64,000 nucleotides of DNA from Saprospiraceae bacterium (GCA_016715465.1 JADKAA010000024.1:558001-622000), one strand, 5' to 3'. Shown: positions 36,508 to 45,462, numbered from the stretch's first letter. A program made the numbers and translations. The notes: a model not told the origin generated them from the sequence alone.

Positions 36508-37284
36508 TTAGCGTATTTTTTGCAGGAGCAACTTATTCCCGCCTGCATTGGTGATGAGGAGATTGCCGTTTTCGATATAATAGGTGCCGAGTTCAACCGT
36601 TTGTTCCTGGCCTCCTGCATTGGTAAACACGTAAATCATTTTACCTTCGGTATAATACCAAACATTGGGCACAGCACCCGATCCACCATCATTGCCCGAA
36701 TTGCCAGAATAATAGGAACCGCTGATCGACGAGCCACCACCCTGATCGCTCATGGTACCATCGGCATTGAATGACAGATAACTTACAGTGCCTCCACTCA
36801 TGGCGTCGGCTCCATATCCTGAACTATAAAAACTCTCGTTTTTCCACGTGCCGATTAGGGCGGAATCGATTTGTTTTTTATTTAAAAAATCCGGCTTATT
36901 TCCAGTCTGACTCGTCCCGGCGCCTTGTGATGTGGTCGCGCCACTGTGTTGAAACATGACGATAAATGCATCCTGCCGGTATCCTCCGAGATCCAGGTCA
37001 AAATCCATTTCCATGCCCTCTGCATTCAGATAGCCGGTAAGAAAAAAAGTAATGCCATAGGTACCATCGACTGCTTTTCCATCGAGCCTTTCATTGGCTA
37101 CCGTGGCTTCGATCTGATAGGTCTGTCCGCTGTCTTTCATTTGCCCGGTTACCCTCTTATCGCTTTGTTCAAGGGTCATGACAATGTTGTCCCCATTCAG
37201 GGTTCCGGCATAAGTGCCGGTAAACTGCGCCCAAATAGCATGATGACAGACAAGCGTCAAAATCAGTAAGGTCAGGTGTTTCAT
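36508..37284 (-). CDS. Secreted protein with two lipocalin-like halves
   Basis: The 258-residue protein has a signal peptide (MKHLTLLILTLVCHHAIWAQ). The first half (FTGTYAGTLNGDNIVMTLEQ...GQMKDSG) and the second half (LIGTWKNESFYSSG...YLSFNADGTMSDQGGG...YYIENGNLLITNAGGNKL) look like small lipocalin-like beta-barrels. The two halves are joined by a Gly/Ser/Thr-rich linker. Ligand and role are unknown. The TATATTTG box upstream gives a leader of about 15-20 nt. Confidence 0.8.
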   Translation of the reverse strand: MKHLTLLILTLVCHHAIWAQFTGTYAGTLNGDNIVMTLEQSDKRVTGQMKDSGQTYQIEATVANERLDGKAVDGTYGITFFLTGYLNAEGMEMDFDLDLGGYRQDAFIVMFQHSGATTSQGAGTSQTGNKPDFLNKKQIDSALIGTWKNESFYSSGYGADAMSGGTVSYLSFNADGTMSDQGGGSSISGSYYSGNSGNDGGSGAVPNVWYYTEGKMIYVFTNAGGQEQTVELGTYYIENGNLLITNAGGNKLLLQKIR

Positions 37285-37303
37285 GGATGTACGTGATTTT
37301 CAA

Positions 37304-37311
37304 CAAATATA
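37304..37311 (-). promoter_or_regulatory. -7 promoter box for the secreted protein / radical SAM pair
   Basis: On the minus strand this reads TATATTTG, an exact TAnnTTTG, 19 nt before the start codon. It is divergent from the murI box about 60 bp away. Confidence 0.5.
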
Positions 37312-37371
37312 GATATTTCCTTTTAATCTGCATTTTGTACGCCTCCATCGCCAAAATTACCCACAACACAT

Positions 37372-37379
37372 TAACTTTG
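37372..37379 (+). promoter_or_regulatory. -7 promoter box immediately before murI
   Basis: TAACTTTG matches TAnnTTTG and ends 4 nt before the ATG. A start of transcription 6-8 nt downstream would fall at the start codon, implying a leaderless mRNA if this box is real. No -33 TTTG was seen at the usual distance. Confidence 0.35.
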
Positions 37380-37383
37380 TCAC

Positions 37384-38211
37384 ATGGCACCACTTCACCC
37401 CATTGGCATCTTTGACTCCGGCTACGGCGGACTCACCGTTTTTAAGGAAATCGAGCGATTTTTACCAGGCTACGATTACATTTACCTGGGAGACAATGCG
37501 CGGGTTCCATACGGTAATCGCAGTTTTGAGACGGTGCATGAATTTACATGGCAATGTGTGCGTATGCTTTTTGACATGGGCTGCCCTCTGGTCATTCTGG
37601 CCTGCAATACCGCCTCTGCCAAGGCCCTGCGCACCATCCAGCAAAGGGACCTGCCCGGCTATGACGCGCAAAAAAGGGTGCTCGGTGTCATCAGACCTAC
37701 CTCGGAGATTATTGGTCAGTATACCGAATCGAGGCACGTCGGCATCTTCGCCACACGCGGTACGGTGGTGTCTGAATCCTATGTCATCGAGATCGAAAAG
37801 TTCTTTCCCGACATCAAAGTACACCAGGTAGCCTGCCCCATGTGGGTGCCCCTCATCGAAAACAACGAGCACCTCAACAACGGAGCCGACTATTTTGTTA
37901 AAAAATATATCGATGAACTCCTCTCCTTGTCTCCCGACATCGATGCCATCATCCTGGCGTGTACCCATTATCCTTTATTGCTCGACAAGATCAGGGACTA
38001 CCTGCCCAATCACATCCGGGTCATCGTCCAGGGGGAGATCGTTGCCGGCAGTCTTCAGGATTACCTGCAGCGCCACCCGGAAATGAACGCGCGACTTACG
38101 GATACCGGCACGAGAAAGTTTTATACTACCGACGATCCGGTCGATTTTGATGCCAAGGCAGGTTTATTTCTGGGGCACAGCATTGTGTCAGGGCATGCAG
38201 ATTTGGGATAA
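37384..38211 (+). CDS. murI: Glutamate racemase
   Basis: MurI converts L-glutamate to D-glutamate for peptidoglycan. The 275-residue protein has the family start IGIFDSGYGGLTVFKEI (Asp11-Ser12), YLGDNARVPYGNRS, and the two catalytic cysteines Cys74 (LACNTASAKALR) and Cys193 (ACTHYPLL). Length and spacing are normal. The ATG at 37384 places the first strand at the usual distance from the N-terminus. Confidence 0.97.
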   Translation: MAPLHPIGIFDSGYGGLTVFKEIERFLPGYDYIYLGDNARVPYGNRSFETVHEFTWQCVRMLFDMGCPLVILACNTASAKALRTIQQRDLPGYDAQKRVLGVIRPTSEIIGQYTESRHVGIFATRGTVVSESYVIEIEKFFPDIKVHQVACPMWVPLIENNEHLNNGADYFVKKYIDELLSLSPDIDAIILACTHYPLLLDKIRDYLPNHIRVIVQGEIVAGSLQDYLQRHPEMNARLTDTGTRKFYTTDDPVDFDAKAGLFLGHSIVSGHADLG

Positions 38212-38357
38212 AACTTCGGCATGGTTCTGCAGCTTTATAAGGTGAATTGAATGGTCAAACTTCTATTACTTTTTTAATTCCATCGTTTATTCCATAAATA
38301 AAAAAAAGGGCCCCACTTTCGCAGAACCCTTATATGTTTTATAAAATGTGATTGTTA

Positions 38358-39470
38358 TTATAATACCTGGTCCAGTGGTGTGTATTTCAGTCCGAACGCT
38401 TCTGCAACGGCTTTATACACTATTTTACCGCCCACCACATTGAGTCCCAGTTTCAATTCCTGGTTGTCCTCACATGCTTTTTTCCAGCCTTTGTTTGCCA
38501 ATTGTAAGGCATAAGGCAATGTGGCATTGGTTAGGGCATTCGTAGAGGTATAAGGTACAGCACCCGGCATATTGGCCACGCAGTAGTGCAACACACCATC
38601 CACCACATAAACGGGATCGTCGTGTGTAGTTGGGGTACATGTTTCAATACATCCTCCCTGGTCAACGGCTACATCAACGATGACGGTGCCCGGTCTCATT
38701 TCCTTGAGCATGTCCCTGGTAATGAGGTTGGGTGCCTTGGCTCCCGGAATCAATACGGCACCTACGATGAGATCGTGGTCTTTGATCAGCTTGCGAATGG
38801 TATATTCGTTGCTCATCATGGTGGTGACATTGGCAGGCATTACATCAGCCAGGTAACGCAACCTCTTCAGACTTACATCGAGGATGGTCACTTTAGCGCC
38901 CAGACCGGCAGCCATCTTGGCAGCTTGTGTGCCCACGATGCCTCCACCCAGGATCAATACCTTGGCCGGCTCCACACCCGGCACTCCGCCGAGCAGGATA
39001 CCTCGTCCACCCATTGGTTTTTCCAAATATTTTGCGCCTTCCTGAATGGCCATCCTTCCGGCTACCTCACTCATGGGAATAAGCAAAGGCAGGGATCGGT
39101 CTGGTGATTCTACGGTCTCATAGGCCAGGCATACGGCACCGCTCTTAATCATCGCTTTGGTCAGTGGCTCGTAAGAAGCAAAGTGAAAGTACGTAAAAAG
39201 CAACTGGTCCTTTCGGATGAGTTTGTATTCTTTGGCAATCGGTTCCTTCACCTTGATGATCATTTCTGCTTTGGCATAAACATCTTCGATTTTTGGAAGA
39301 ATTTTTGCACCGGCTCTTTTGTACTCTATGTCTTCAAAACCACTGCCCTCACCGGCAGTTGATTGCACAAATACAGTATGTCCGTGTTTGATAAATTCCA
39401 TCACCCCGGCCGGAGTTAGTGCGACCCGGTTTTCGCTTTGTTTTATTTCTTTGGGAACACCAATGATCAT
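38358..39470 (-). CDS. ald: Alanine dehydrogenase
   Basis: The enzyme interconverts L-alanine and pyruvate with NAD(H). I chose ATG at 39470, giving 370 residues starting MIIGVPKEIKQSENRVALTP. A possible start 11 codons upstream would fall inside the promoter box. With this start, Lys75 (KVKEP) and His96 (TYFHFASY) coincide with the numbering of the catalytic residues in the Mycobacterium enzyme. The Rossmann motif VLILGGGIVGTQAAKMAAGLGA lies near residue 170. It is a monocistronic-looking gene with its own -7 box. Confidence 0.95.
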   Translation of the reverse strand: MIIGVPKEIKQSENRVALTPAGVMEFIKHGHTVFVQSTAGEGSGFEDIEYKRAGAKILPKIEDVYAKAEMIIKVKEPIAKEYKLIRKDQLLFTYFHFASYEPLTKAMIKSGAVCLAYETVESPDRSLPLLIPMSEVAGRMAIQEGAKYLEKPMGGRGILLGGVPGVEPAKVLILGGGIVGTQAAKMAAGLGAKVTILDVSLKRLRYLADVMPANVTTMMSNEYTIRKLIKDHDLIVGAVLIPGAKAPNLITRDMLKEMRPGTVIVDVAVDQGGCIETCTPTTHDDPVYVVDGVLHYCVANMPGAVPYTSTNALTNATLPYALQLANKGWKKACEDNQELKLGLNVVGGKIVYKAVAEAFGLKYTPLDQVL

Positions 39471-39500
39471 TTGATTTAGGTTATTTTTGTTAAGAATGCC

Positions 39501-39508
39501 CAAAAATA
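39501..39508 (-). promoter_or_regulatory. -7 promoter box for ald
   Basis: The minus strand reads TATTTTTG, an exact TAnnTTTG, 30 nt upstream of the chosen ATG. It supports the shorter ald start. Confidence 0.5.
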
Positions 39509-39619
39509 GGAAATATTTTAATCTTGTAAATAAAAAATCACAATGTATTAAATATCAATATTTTGCAATCACTTCACGCTCTTTGGGAATCGTACGGAAA
39601 TCCGGCGTTTTTCTTGAAT

Positions 39620-40309
39620 TCAGAAATCAAATTTATATCGGATGTATTTGATTTTTCTTCCTTCTTCCAGGTGTTTATTTTCATAATAAGTTTTGAAATT
39701 TAGCACCTCATTTTCCAAAGGGCCCGCATAGATGTCCTGGTGGTGGTATTCGATCTTACCGCGATTCCAGCTATTGAAGGACTCCAGACTGAATTCGTAC
39801 AATACTTCATCATCGGTTTTCAAGTGAATATGACCACCGGGTTTTAAAAATTCGGTGTACTTGTTCAGAAACCGGTGGTGGGTAAGCCTGTTCCTCTCTT
39901 TGAGCAGAAACGGGTCGGGAAAGGTGATCCAAATGGCATCTACCTCTGCCGGTGCAAAAAACAATTCAAGTTGCTCGATGCGCGTGCGCAGAAAACCGGC
40001 ATTTACCAGTCCGGCATCCAGGGCTTTTTTGGCACCTTTCCAGATGCGGGCCCCTTTGACATCGACACCAAGGTAGTTGTTCCCGGGGTCGTGGGCTGCC
40101 AGTGCCAGGGTGTATTCGCCTCGTCCACAAGCCAGTTCCAGGATCAAACCATGGTCATTGCCAAAAAAATCACGGGACCAGTTGCCTTTGAAGTCCACCT
40201 CCTCATTGGCGCCCCGCACCAGCATGGGCTTGAGGTAGTCAAAATTCTGAACCACATTGTCAAAGGACAACATTTCCGAAAACTTGCGTAATTTATTTTT
40301 CCTGCCCAC
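39620..40309 (-). CDS. trmB: tRNA (guanine-N7-)-methyltransferase
   Basis: TrmB methylates G46 of tRNA using SAM. The 229-residue protein has the SAM-binding motif LELACGRGEYTLALA near residue 55, VDVKGARIWKGAKKA, and the family motif WITFPDPFLLKERNRLTHHRF near residue 128. The start is GTG at 40309 (GTG GGC AGG AAA); no ATG lies nearby in frame. A TAGCTTTG box sits 16 nt upstream. Confidence 0.95.
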   Translation of the reverse strand: MGRKNKLRKFSEMLSFDNVVQNFDYLKPMLVRGANEEVDFKGNWSRDFFGNDHGLILELACGRGEYTLALAAHDPGNNYLGVDVKGARIWKGAKKALDAGLVNAGFLRTRIEQLELFFAPAEVDAIWITFPDPFLLKERNRLTHHRFLNKYTEFLKPGGHIHLKTDDEVLYEFSLESFNSWNRGKIEYHHQDIYAGPLENEVLNFKTYYENKHLEEGRKIKYIRYKFDF

Positions 40310-40325
40310 CGCTTAAATTTGGCGA

Positions 40326-40333
40326 CAAAGCTA
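40326..40333 (-). promoter_or_regulatory. -7 promoter box for trmB
   Basis: The minus strand reads TAGCTTTG, an exact TAnnTTTG, 16 nt before the GTG start. Confidence 0.45.
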
Positions 40334-40487
40334 TAAAAATCACCCATTCCCACCTAAATCCCGTATATATATTCCACATCTCCCTGTCAGGCGGGCTTTG
40401 ATAAATATGCAATACCAAAATTTTCAAAAGCCTAAACCTTTAGCTATGTTTAATGTTTAATATATTTAACAAAAAAGATAAACAAAA

Positions 40488-41177
40488 TTGAAAAATAACT
40501 ACCTCATCATCGGCGCGTCTTCCGGCATTGGTAAGTCTCTTGCAGGTGAGTTAAGCCACCAACATTCCGTTTTTGGTACGTATAATCACCATCCGGTGTC
40601 CAATGGTGATGCCACGTATTTTTATTATAATGCCCTCGAAGACCTAGATGTATCCCTACTTCCCGATGTGCTTCACGGCTTTACCTACTGCCCCGGCACC
40701 ATCAACCTCAAACCCTTTGCCCGTTTCACCGAACAAATGTTCATCGACGACTACCGCGTACAGGTCACCGGAGCCATCAAATGCCTCCAGGCGGTATTAC
40801 CCAGGTTGAAACAGGCAGAGCAAGCCTCGGTTGTCTTTTTTTCAACCGTCGCCGTGCAAACCGGCTTCCCTTTTCACTCCCTGGTATCGGCATCCAAAGG
40901 AGCCATCGAAGGCCTCACCAAAGCCCTCGCAGCTGAACTTTCCCCAAAGATCAGGGTCAACTGCATAGCTCCTTCCCTTACCCACACCGCCCTGGCCGGA
41001 AACATGTTGGATTCAGAAGAAAAGATAGCCGCCAACGCGAACCGCCACCCCCTCAAAAAAATAGGACAACCAGAAGACATCGCCAAACTCGCAGCATTCT
41101 TACTCTCCGCTGATTCTTCGTGGATCACCGGTCAAATTTTGCACATCGATGGCGGCATCTCCACTCTAAAATCATAA
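40488..41177 (+). CDS. Short-chain dehydrogenase/reductase
   Basis: The 229-residue protein is a classical SDR. The nucleotide-binding loop is IIGASSGIGKSLA. The catalytic serine region is VVFFSTVAVQTGFPFHSLVSASKGAIEG, with YxxxK replaced by SASKG: the usual tyrosine position carries Ser, so catalysis may be altered. The C-terminal motif is SSWITGQILHIDGG. Translation begins at TTG (40488, TTG AAA AAT AAC), since no ATG or GTG lies close to the first strand. The substrate is unknown. Confidence 0.88.
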   Translation: MKNNYLIIGASSGIGKSLAGELSHQHSVFGTYNHHPVSNGDATYFYYNALEDLDVSLLPDVLHGFTYCPGTINLKPFARFTEQMFIDDYRVQVTGAIKCLQAVLPRLKQAEQASVVFFSTVAVQTGFPFHSLVSASKGAIEGLTKALAAELSPKIRVNCIAPSLTHTALAGNMLDSEEKIAANANRHPLKKIGQPEDIAKLAAFLLSADSSWITGQILHIDGGISTLKS

Positions 41178-41238
41178 ACCCCGATGAAAGGATTCCTTGA
41201 TTCTCCCACAAATGATCCAATAGCTTGCTTGATTGATA

Positions 41239-41340
41239 ATTACCATGCTGTGCGCAGGGGTGTCCAGTTCATGCCAACCTATTCGGTAGGTAAACCTAAA
41301 TTGAGCCAGTGGCTCAATTTTTTTGGCACTCATCACGATT
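41239..41340 (+). repeat. Terminator-type dispersed element, copy 1
   Basis: It shares the order TACCATGCTGTGCGCAG - CCAGTTCATGCC - AAATTGAGCC-AGT-GGCTCAATTT - T-run - GGCACTCATCACGATT with copies at 43129 and 48153. The hairpin at 41298-41320 has 10-bp perfect arms and a T7 tail, with an A-run on the other side. It lies downstream of the SDR gene. Confidence 0.85.
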
Positions 41341-41360
41341 CCCCCGATTCCCAGGTCCTT

Positions 41361-41525
41361 TCGATTCACCGATTTCCACGATTCACCGACCTGTCTAACT
41401 GGCGCTAGCCAGGTAGATTTCCACGATTCACCGATTTACCGATTTACCGATTTACCGATTTACCGATTTCCAAGATTCACCGATTCACCGATTCACCGAT
41501 TCACCGATTTCCAAGATTCACCAAA
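41361..41525. repeat. CCGATTCA / CCGATTTA octamer tandem array
   Basis: Runs of CCGATTTA (about four in a row near 41430-41465) and CCGATTCA (about four near 41475-41508) are mixed with CCACGATT and CCAAGATT variants. The array directly follows terminator-type element 1 and surrounds a REP-like palindrome. The SRPBCC gene begins 10 bp after it. Confidence 0.9.
41394..41417. repeat. REP-like palindrome, copy a
   Basis: TCTA-A-CTGGC-GCTA-GCCAG-G-TAGA: nine paired positions around one A/G mismatch and a 4-nt loop. It is inserted within the octamer array. Confidence 0.8.
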
Positions 41526-41534
41526 AATTAACCC

Positions 41535-42002
41535 ATGTCCATCTACCAACTAAAAACCCAGCAAAAAATTCCCGCCAGCCTTGATGAGGTTTGGGACTTC
41601 ATTTCTTCTCCCCAAAACCTGAAGAAGATCACTCCGTCTTACATGGGCTTTGAGATTACGAATGGCCCCATTCCTGACAAAATGTATCCGGGTATGATCA
41701 TCGCTTACAAGGTAAGTCCGGTACTTGGCATTCCCATGGAATGGGTTACCGAGATCACCCATGTAAAGGACAGGACCTATTTTGTCGATGAACAAAGGGT
41801 AGGTCCCTACAGCATATGGCACCATCAGCACCACCTCACTGAGATTGACGGGGGCGTACTGATGGATGACATCGTGAGCTACCTTCCTCCTTTTGGACCA
41901 TTTGGAAAGATTGCCAATTCCCTTTTCATTGCCAGTCAACTAAAGGTTATCTTTGACTACCGGTTCGAGGCCGTGGAAAAAATATTTGGAAAATTTCCTT
42001 AG
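41535..42002 (+). CDS. SRPBCC-fold ligand-binding protein
   Basis: The 155-residue cytoplasmic protein starts with the family pattern IPASLDEVWDFISSPQNLKKITPSYMGFEI, followed by GMIIAYKVSPVLGIPMEWVTEI and FVDEQRVGPYSIWHHQHHL, as in START/polyketide-cyclase-like proteins that bind hydrophobic ligands. It is followed after 23 bp by tspO and then by a DUF2256 gene, so it is likely the first gene of a three-gene operon. The ligand is unknown. Confidence 0.88.
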   Translation: MSIYQLKTQQKIPASLDEVWDFISSPQNLKKITPSYMGFEITNGPIPDKMYPGMIIAYKVSPVLGIPMEWVTEITHVKDRTYFVDEQRVGPYSIWHHQHHLTEIDGGVLMDDIVSYLPPFGPFGKIANSLFIASQLKVIFDYRFEAVEKIFGKFP

Positions 42003-42025
42003 TCCATAATCATTAAAAGAAAGCC

Positions 42026-42508
42026 ATGAAAACGACCAACCGCAATTACCTGTTACTCGCAGCCTGTATCGCTGTTCCTATGTTGTTGGGTTTTACCGCC
42101 GGCATGGTTACGGCTCAAAACATCCCCGGCTGGTATGCCGGCATCAACAAGCCGTGGTTCAATCCACCCAGCTGGATCTTTGGTCCGGTGTGGACTACGC
42201 TGTATGTCATGATGGGTATTGCTTCATGGCGTGTACTCAGCACCATTGCTTCCCCCGACAGAAACAAAGCCATGTGGTTGTACGGCGTTCAATTATTACT
42301 CAATTTCCTGTGGTCCTTTTCTTTTTTTTACTTTCAAAGACCCGACCTCGCGCTGCTAAACATCATCGTCCTAAAGATCGCCATCCTGTTTACGATTTTT
42401 GCCTTTGCCCGTATCGATAAAGTGGCCGCATGGCTGATGGTACCTTATATTTGCTGGGTGAGTTTTGCCATGATCCTCAATTTTTACATCTACATCCTGA
42501 ATCCATAA
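42026..42508 (+). CDS. tspO: TspO/MBR family membrane protein
   Basis: The 160-residue protein has five predicted membrane helices and the family motifs WYAGINKPWFNPPSWIFGPVWTTLYVMMGIASW and LNFLWSFSFFYFQRPDLALLNI. TspO proteins bind porphyrins, sterols or other hydrophobic molecules and are linked to stress responses. It lies between the SRPBCC gene and the DUF2256 gene with short gaps. Confidence 0.94.
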   Translation: MKTTNRNYLLLAACIAVPMLLGFTAGMVTAQNIPGWYAGINKPWFNPPSWIFGPVWTTLYVMMGIASWRVLSTIASPDRNKAMWLYGVQLLLNFLWSFSFFYFQRPDLALLNIIVLKIAILFTIFAFARIDKVAAWLMVPYICWVSFAMILNFYIYILNP

Positions 42509-42521
42509 GTCTTCGGTAAAT

Positions 42522-42692
42522 ATGCCTGCAAAATCCTCGAACAAACCCAGAAAAAGCGACCTGCCCACCAAAATATGTCCGGCATGTAATCGCCCGTTCT
42601 CCTGGCGCAAGAAATGGGAGAAAAACTGGGAAGCCGTAAAGTATTGCAGTGACGCCTGCCGAAGTAAAAAACCTTCGGCAGAACCGGTATGA
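42522..42692 (+). CDS. DUF2256 family small zinc-ribbon-like protein
   Basis: The 56-residue protein (ATG at 42522, TGA at 42690-42692) contains KICPACNRPFSWRKKWEKNW, followed by a second pair of cysteines in KYCSDACRSKK. The CxxC...CxxxC spacing fits a small zinc-binding protein, and the WRKKWEKNW core is the DUF2256 signature. It starts 13 bp after tspO. Function is not known. Confidence 0.9.
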   Translation: MPAKSSNKPRKSDLPTKICPACNRPFSWRKKWEKNWEAVKYCSDACRSKKPSAEPV

Positions 42693-43128
42693 ATCGGATA
42701 ATCTGCCTGGATATTTATGTAGTTAATGACATTCAATGGATTTGAAACATTTTCCCTTGGCAAGAGTGGCATTCAGTTTTTCCTCCTTCGCCCGTTAAGA
42801 GGGGTACCCCCTCCTCCTCACCAAGTTGGGGTACAGCTGAGTCGGGATTTATAAATTTCACTTACCAGGCTACTGCCAGTTAAAAATATTTTGAATATTT
42901 CGAAAATATTGACCACCTTCTAAACTGTCGCCAGAAAGAATAGACATGTCAGCGATTTTCCTACATTTTGTGCATTAAAAAACCCGCATTTAGAATCCAA
43001 TTCTCTGGGGCTGTATAAACACCTGCTTCGTTATATTTAACCGGATTACCTTCAAGATTAGATCACCAAACCATTACACCACTTTAAAACGAATTCCTCT
43101 TGAGCTGTCTTAATCCCTTTCTCGATTG
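42693..43128. other. Intergenic region with no recognisable gene
   Basis: No ORF with coding character was seen. A short C/G-rich patch (AGGGGTACCCCCTCC around 42799) is palindromic over GGGGTACCCC. Terminator-type element 2 begins at 43129. Confidence 0.6.
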
Positions 43129-43215
43129 AAAATTACCATGCTGTGCGCAGTAGCGCCCAGTTCATGCCTAAATTGAGCCACCGGCTCAATTTTTTACGGC
43201 ATTCATCACGATTTA
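43129..43215 (+). repeat. Terminator-type dispersed element, copy 2
   Basis: The order of blocks is the same as in copy 1. The hairpin at 43170-43192 is AAATTGAGCC-ACC-GGCTCAATTT with a T-run to 43195. It lies about 95 bp beyond the thrS stop codon. An octamer-type array (CCGATTCA, CCGATTTC) follows to about 43275. Confidence 0.85.
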
Positions 43216-43277
43216 CCGATTTCCGCGATTCACCGATTCACCGATTTTCACGATTTCCGCGATTCCCCCGATTCACC
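43205..43277. repeat. CCGATTCA octamer array at the thrS 3' end
   Basis: Imperfect copies of CCGATTCA, CCGATTTC and GCGATTCC run up to the thrS stop codon. The composition matches the arrays at 41361 and 48225. Confidence 0.8.
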
Positions 43278-43287
43278 AGATCACCAA

Positions 43288-45222
43288 TCACTCCTCCCCC
43301 TTCTCCAACTCTTCGTTGAAAAATCGCGCAAATCCTTCGATCGTCATACTGCCCAGATCACCTTGTCCTTGTCTCCTTACTGAAATGGTATTTTGCTCCA
43401 CTTCCTTGTCGCCCACAATGAGCATGAAAGGGATGCGCTTCAATTCTGTATCCCGGATCTTTTTGCCAATGGATTCATTGCGGTCGTCGATGAGGCCGCG
43501 GATGTCGAATCGTGCGAGTTCCACCTTGATGCCTTCGGCATATTCATTGAACCTTTCAGATACCGGTAAGATCATAAACTGGTCCGGTGTGAGCCACAGT
43601 GGGAATTTACCGGCCGTATGTTCGATGAGGATGGAAATAAACCGCTCCATAGAGCCAAAAGGTGCGCGGTGGATCATCACCGGCCTGTGTGCCTTGTTGT
43701 CAGAACCGATGTACTCCAGCTTGAATCTTTCGGGAAGGTTGTAGTCCACCTGGATAGTTCCCAGTTGCCATGACCTGCCCAGGGCATCCTTGATCATGAA
43801 GTCGAGTTTTGGACCATAGAATGCTGCTTCGCCGTAGGCAGTAGTGGTCTCGAGGTCCACATCCTTGGTGGCATCGATGATGGCATGCTCAGCTGCATTC
43901 CAGTTTTCATCGCTGCCGATGTATTTGTCGGGATTATTTGGATCCCGCAGGGATATCTGCGCCGTAAAGTTCTTAAAGCCCATCTTTTTGATGACCTGGG
44001 TAGTGAGTTCCAGCACATTGAGGAATTCACCCTTCACCTGATCCTGGGTACAGAAGATGTGTGCATCATCCTGGGTAAATCCCCGCACCCTGGATAAGCC
44101 GTGCAATTCTCCGGTTTGTTCATAGCGGTAAACGGTACCAAATTCTCCGATGCGCAAAGGCAGTTCTTTATACGACCTGGGCTTGTGGCCAAAGATCTCG
44201 CAGTGGTGGGGACAGTTCATCGGTTTCAATAAAAATTCCTCACCTTCTCTGGGTGTCTTGATGGGCTGAAAACTGTCGGCACCGTACTTGGCATAGTGAC
44301 CCGAAGTTTCGTACAGCAACTTATGGCCGATGTGAGGAGTTACCACCATCTGGTAGCCCCGTTTTTCCTGCTCGCCCCTCAGGTAGTTTTGCAGCCTTTC
44401 CCTCAACTGCGTGCCTTTGGGCAGCCAGATGGGCAGACCGGAACCCACCTTTTCGGAAAACATAAACAACTCCAGTTCGGCACCCAACTTTCGGTGGTCG
44501 CGTTTCTTTGCTTCTTCGAGCAACTCGAGATATTCAGTGAGTTCTTTTTGTTTAGGAAAGGTCACTGCATAGATGCGAGTCATCATCTTGCGCTTTTCGT
44601 CGCCCCTCCAGTATGCCCCGGCAAAATTCATGATCTTGGCCGCCTTGATGGGTGAGGTGTCGCTGATGTGCGGACCCTTGCACAAGTCGGTGAAATTGCC
44701 CTGCTGATAAAAGGTAATCGTACCGTCCTCGAGTTCGTTGATGAGTTCGAGCTTATAAGGGTCATTTTTTTCGGTAAAATAGGCCAGTGCCTCGGCCTTG
44801 GACACAGACCTGCGGGCATAAGCCGACTTATTCCGGGCCAGTTCCAGCATTTTTTCTTCGATCTTCGGCATATCTGCCGGTGTAAGTGTCATGTCACCCG
44901 TATCCACGTCATAGTAAAAACCAGTTTCTATGGGGGGGCCAATGCCAAATTTCACATTGGGGTACAGGGCTTCCAGCGTCTCAGCCAGCAGGTGCGCCGA
45001 ACTGTGCCAAAAAGTTTGTTTGCCTTCCCGGTCGTTCCAGGTAAACAACCGCACCACCGCATCGTTGGCAATAGCCCTCGTGGCATCTACCACTTCGCCG
45101 TTCACACTGGCACTCAGCACATTCCTCGCCAATCCCTCACTGATCGAAAGGGCGATGTCCATGGGTGTTACACCTGCTTCATATTGTCGGATACTACCGT
45201 CCGGCAATGTAATATTGATCAT
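43288..45222 (-). CDS. thrS: Threonyl-tRNA synthetase
   Basis: ThrS charges tRNA-Thr. The 644-residue protein has the N-terminal TGS domain (1-60), the editing domain with HSSAHLLAETLE and FTDLCKGPHI, and the class II catalytic core with KPMNCPHHCEIF (zinc cysteine and following residues), GLSRVRGFTQDDAHIF and APFGSMERFISILIEH. The C-terminal anticodon-binding domain ends with ISVRRQGQGDLGSMTIEGF. Length is normal and all landmarks are present. Confidence 0.98.
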   Translation of the reverse strand: MINITLPDGSIRQYEAGVTPMDIALSISEGLARNVLSASVNGEVVDATRAIANDAVVRLFTWNDREGKQTFWHSSAHLLAETLEALYPNVKFGIGPPIETGFYYDVDTGDMTLTPADMPKIEEKMLELARNKSAYARRSVSKAEALAYFTEKNDPYKLELINELEDGTITFYQQGNFTDLCKGPHISDTSPIKAAKIMNFAGAYWRGDEKRKMMTRIYAVTFPKQKELTEYLELLEEAKKRDHRKLGAELELFMFSEKVGSGLPIWLPKGTQLRERLQNYLRGEQEKRGYQMVVTPHIGHKLLYETSGHYAKYGADSFQPIKTPREGEEFLLKPMNCPHHCEIFGHKPRSYKELPLRIGEFGTVYRYEQTGELHGLSRVRGFTQDDAHIFCTQDQVKGEFLNVLELTTQVIKKMGFKNFTAQISLRDPNNPDKYIGSDENWNAAEHAIIDATKDVDLETTTAYGEAAFYGPKLDFMIKDALGRSWQLGTIQVDYNLPERFKLEYIGSDNKAHRPVMIHRAPFGSMERFISILIEHTAGKFPLWLTPDQFMILPVSERFNEYAEGIKVELARFDIRGLIDDRNESIGKKIRDTELKRIPFMLIVGDKEVEQNTISVRRQGQGDLGSMTIEGFARFFNEELEKGEE

Positions 45223-45249
45223 TTGATATATTTCTGTTTAATTGAATGG

Positions 45250-45257
45250 CAAAAATA
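45250..45257 (-). promoter_or_regulatory. -7 promoter box for thrS
   Basis: The minus strand reads TATTTTTG, an exact TAnnTTTG, 27 nt before the ATG. Confidence 0.5.
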
Positions 45258-45345
45258 CCCCCTTTTTCCCGAAAATTGAAATTTATCCGTCAACCGAGCT
45301 TCTGGTAACCGGTAACCGGTCACCGAGCATCCGGCAACGGGGCAA

Positions 45346-45369
45346 TCTACCTGGCTAACGCCAGTTAGA
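45346..45369. repeat. REP-like palindrome, copy b (inverted)
   Basis: Same palindrome as at 41394 but in the opposite orientation: TCTA-C-CTGGC-TAAC-GCCAG-T-TAGA. It is upstream of thrS. Confidence 0.8.
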
Positions 45370-45462
45370 CAGGCCGGTCACCGCACACCGTGTCTTGTAT
45401 AGGTTTGGTAGTCTCCACTTTCGGATGTCAATAGCTTTTTTTGGTAAGAATCAAGCGCCGTT

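Noticed and set aside
42795..42815. GGGGTACCCC palindrome as a regulatory site
   Set aside because: It is isolated, not near a start codon, and explained as a chance GC patch.
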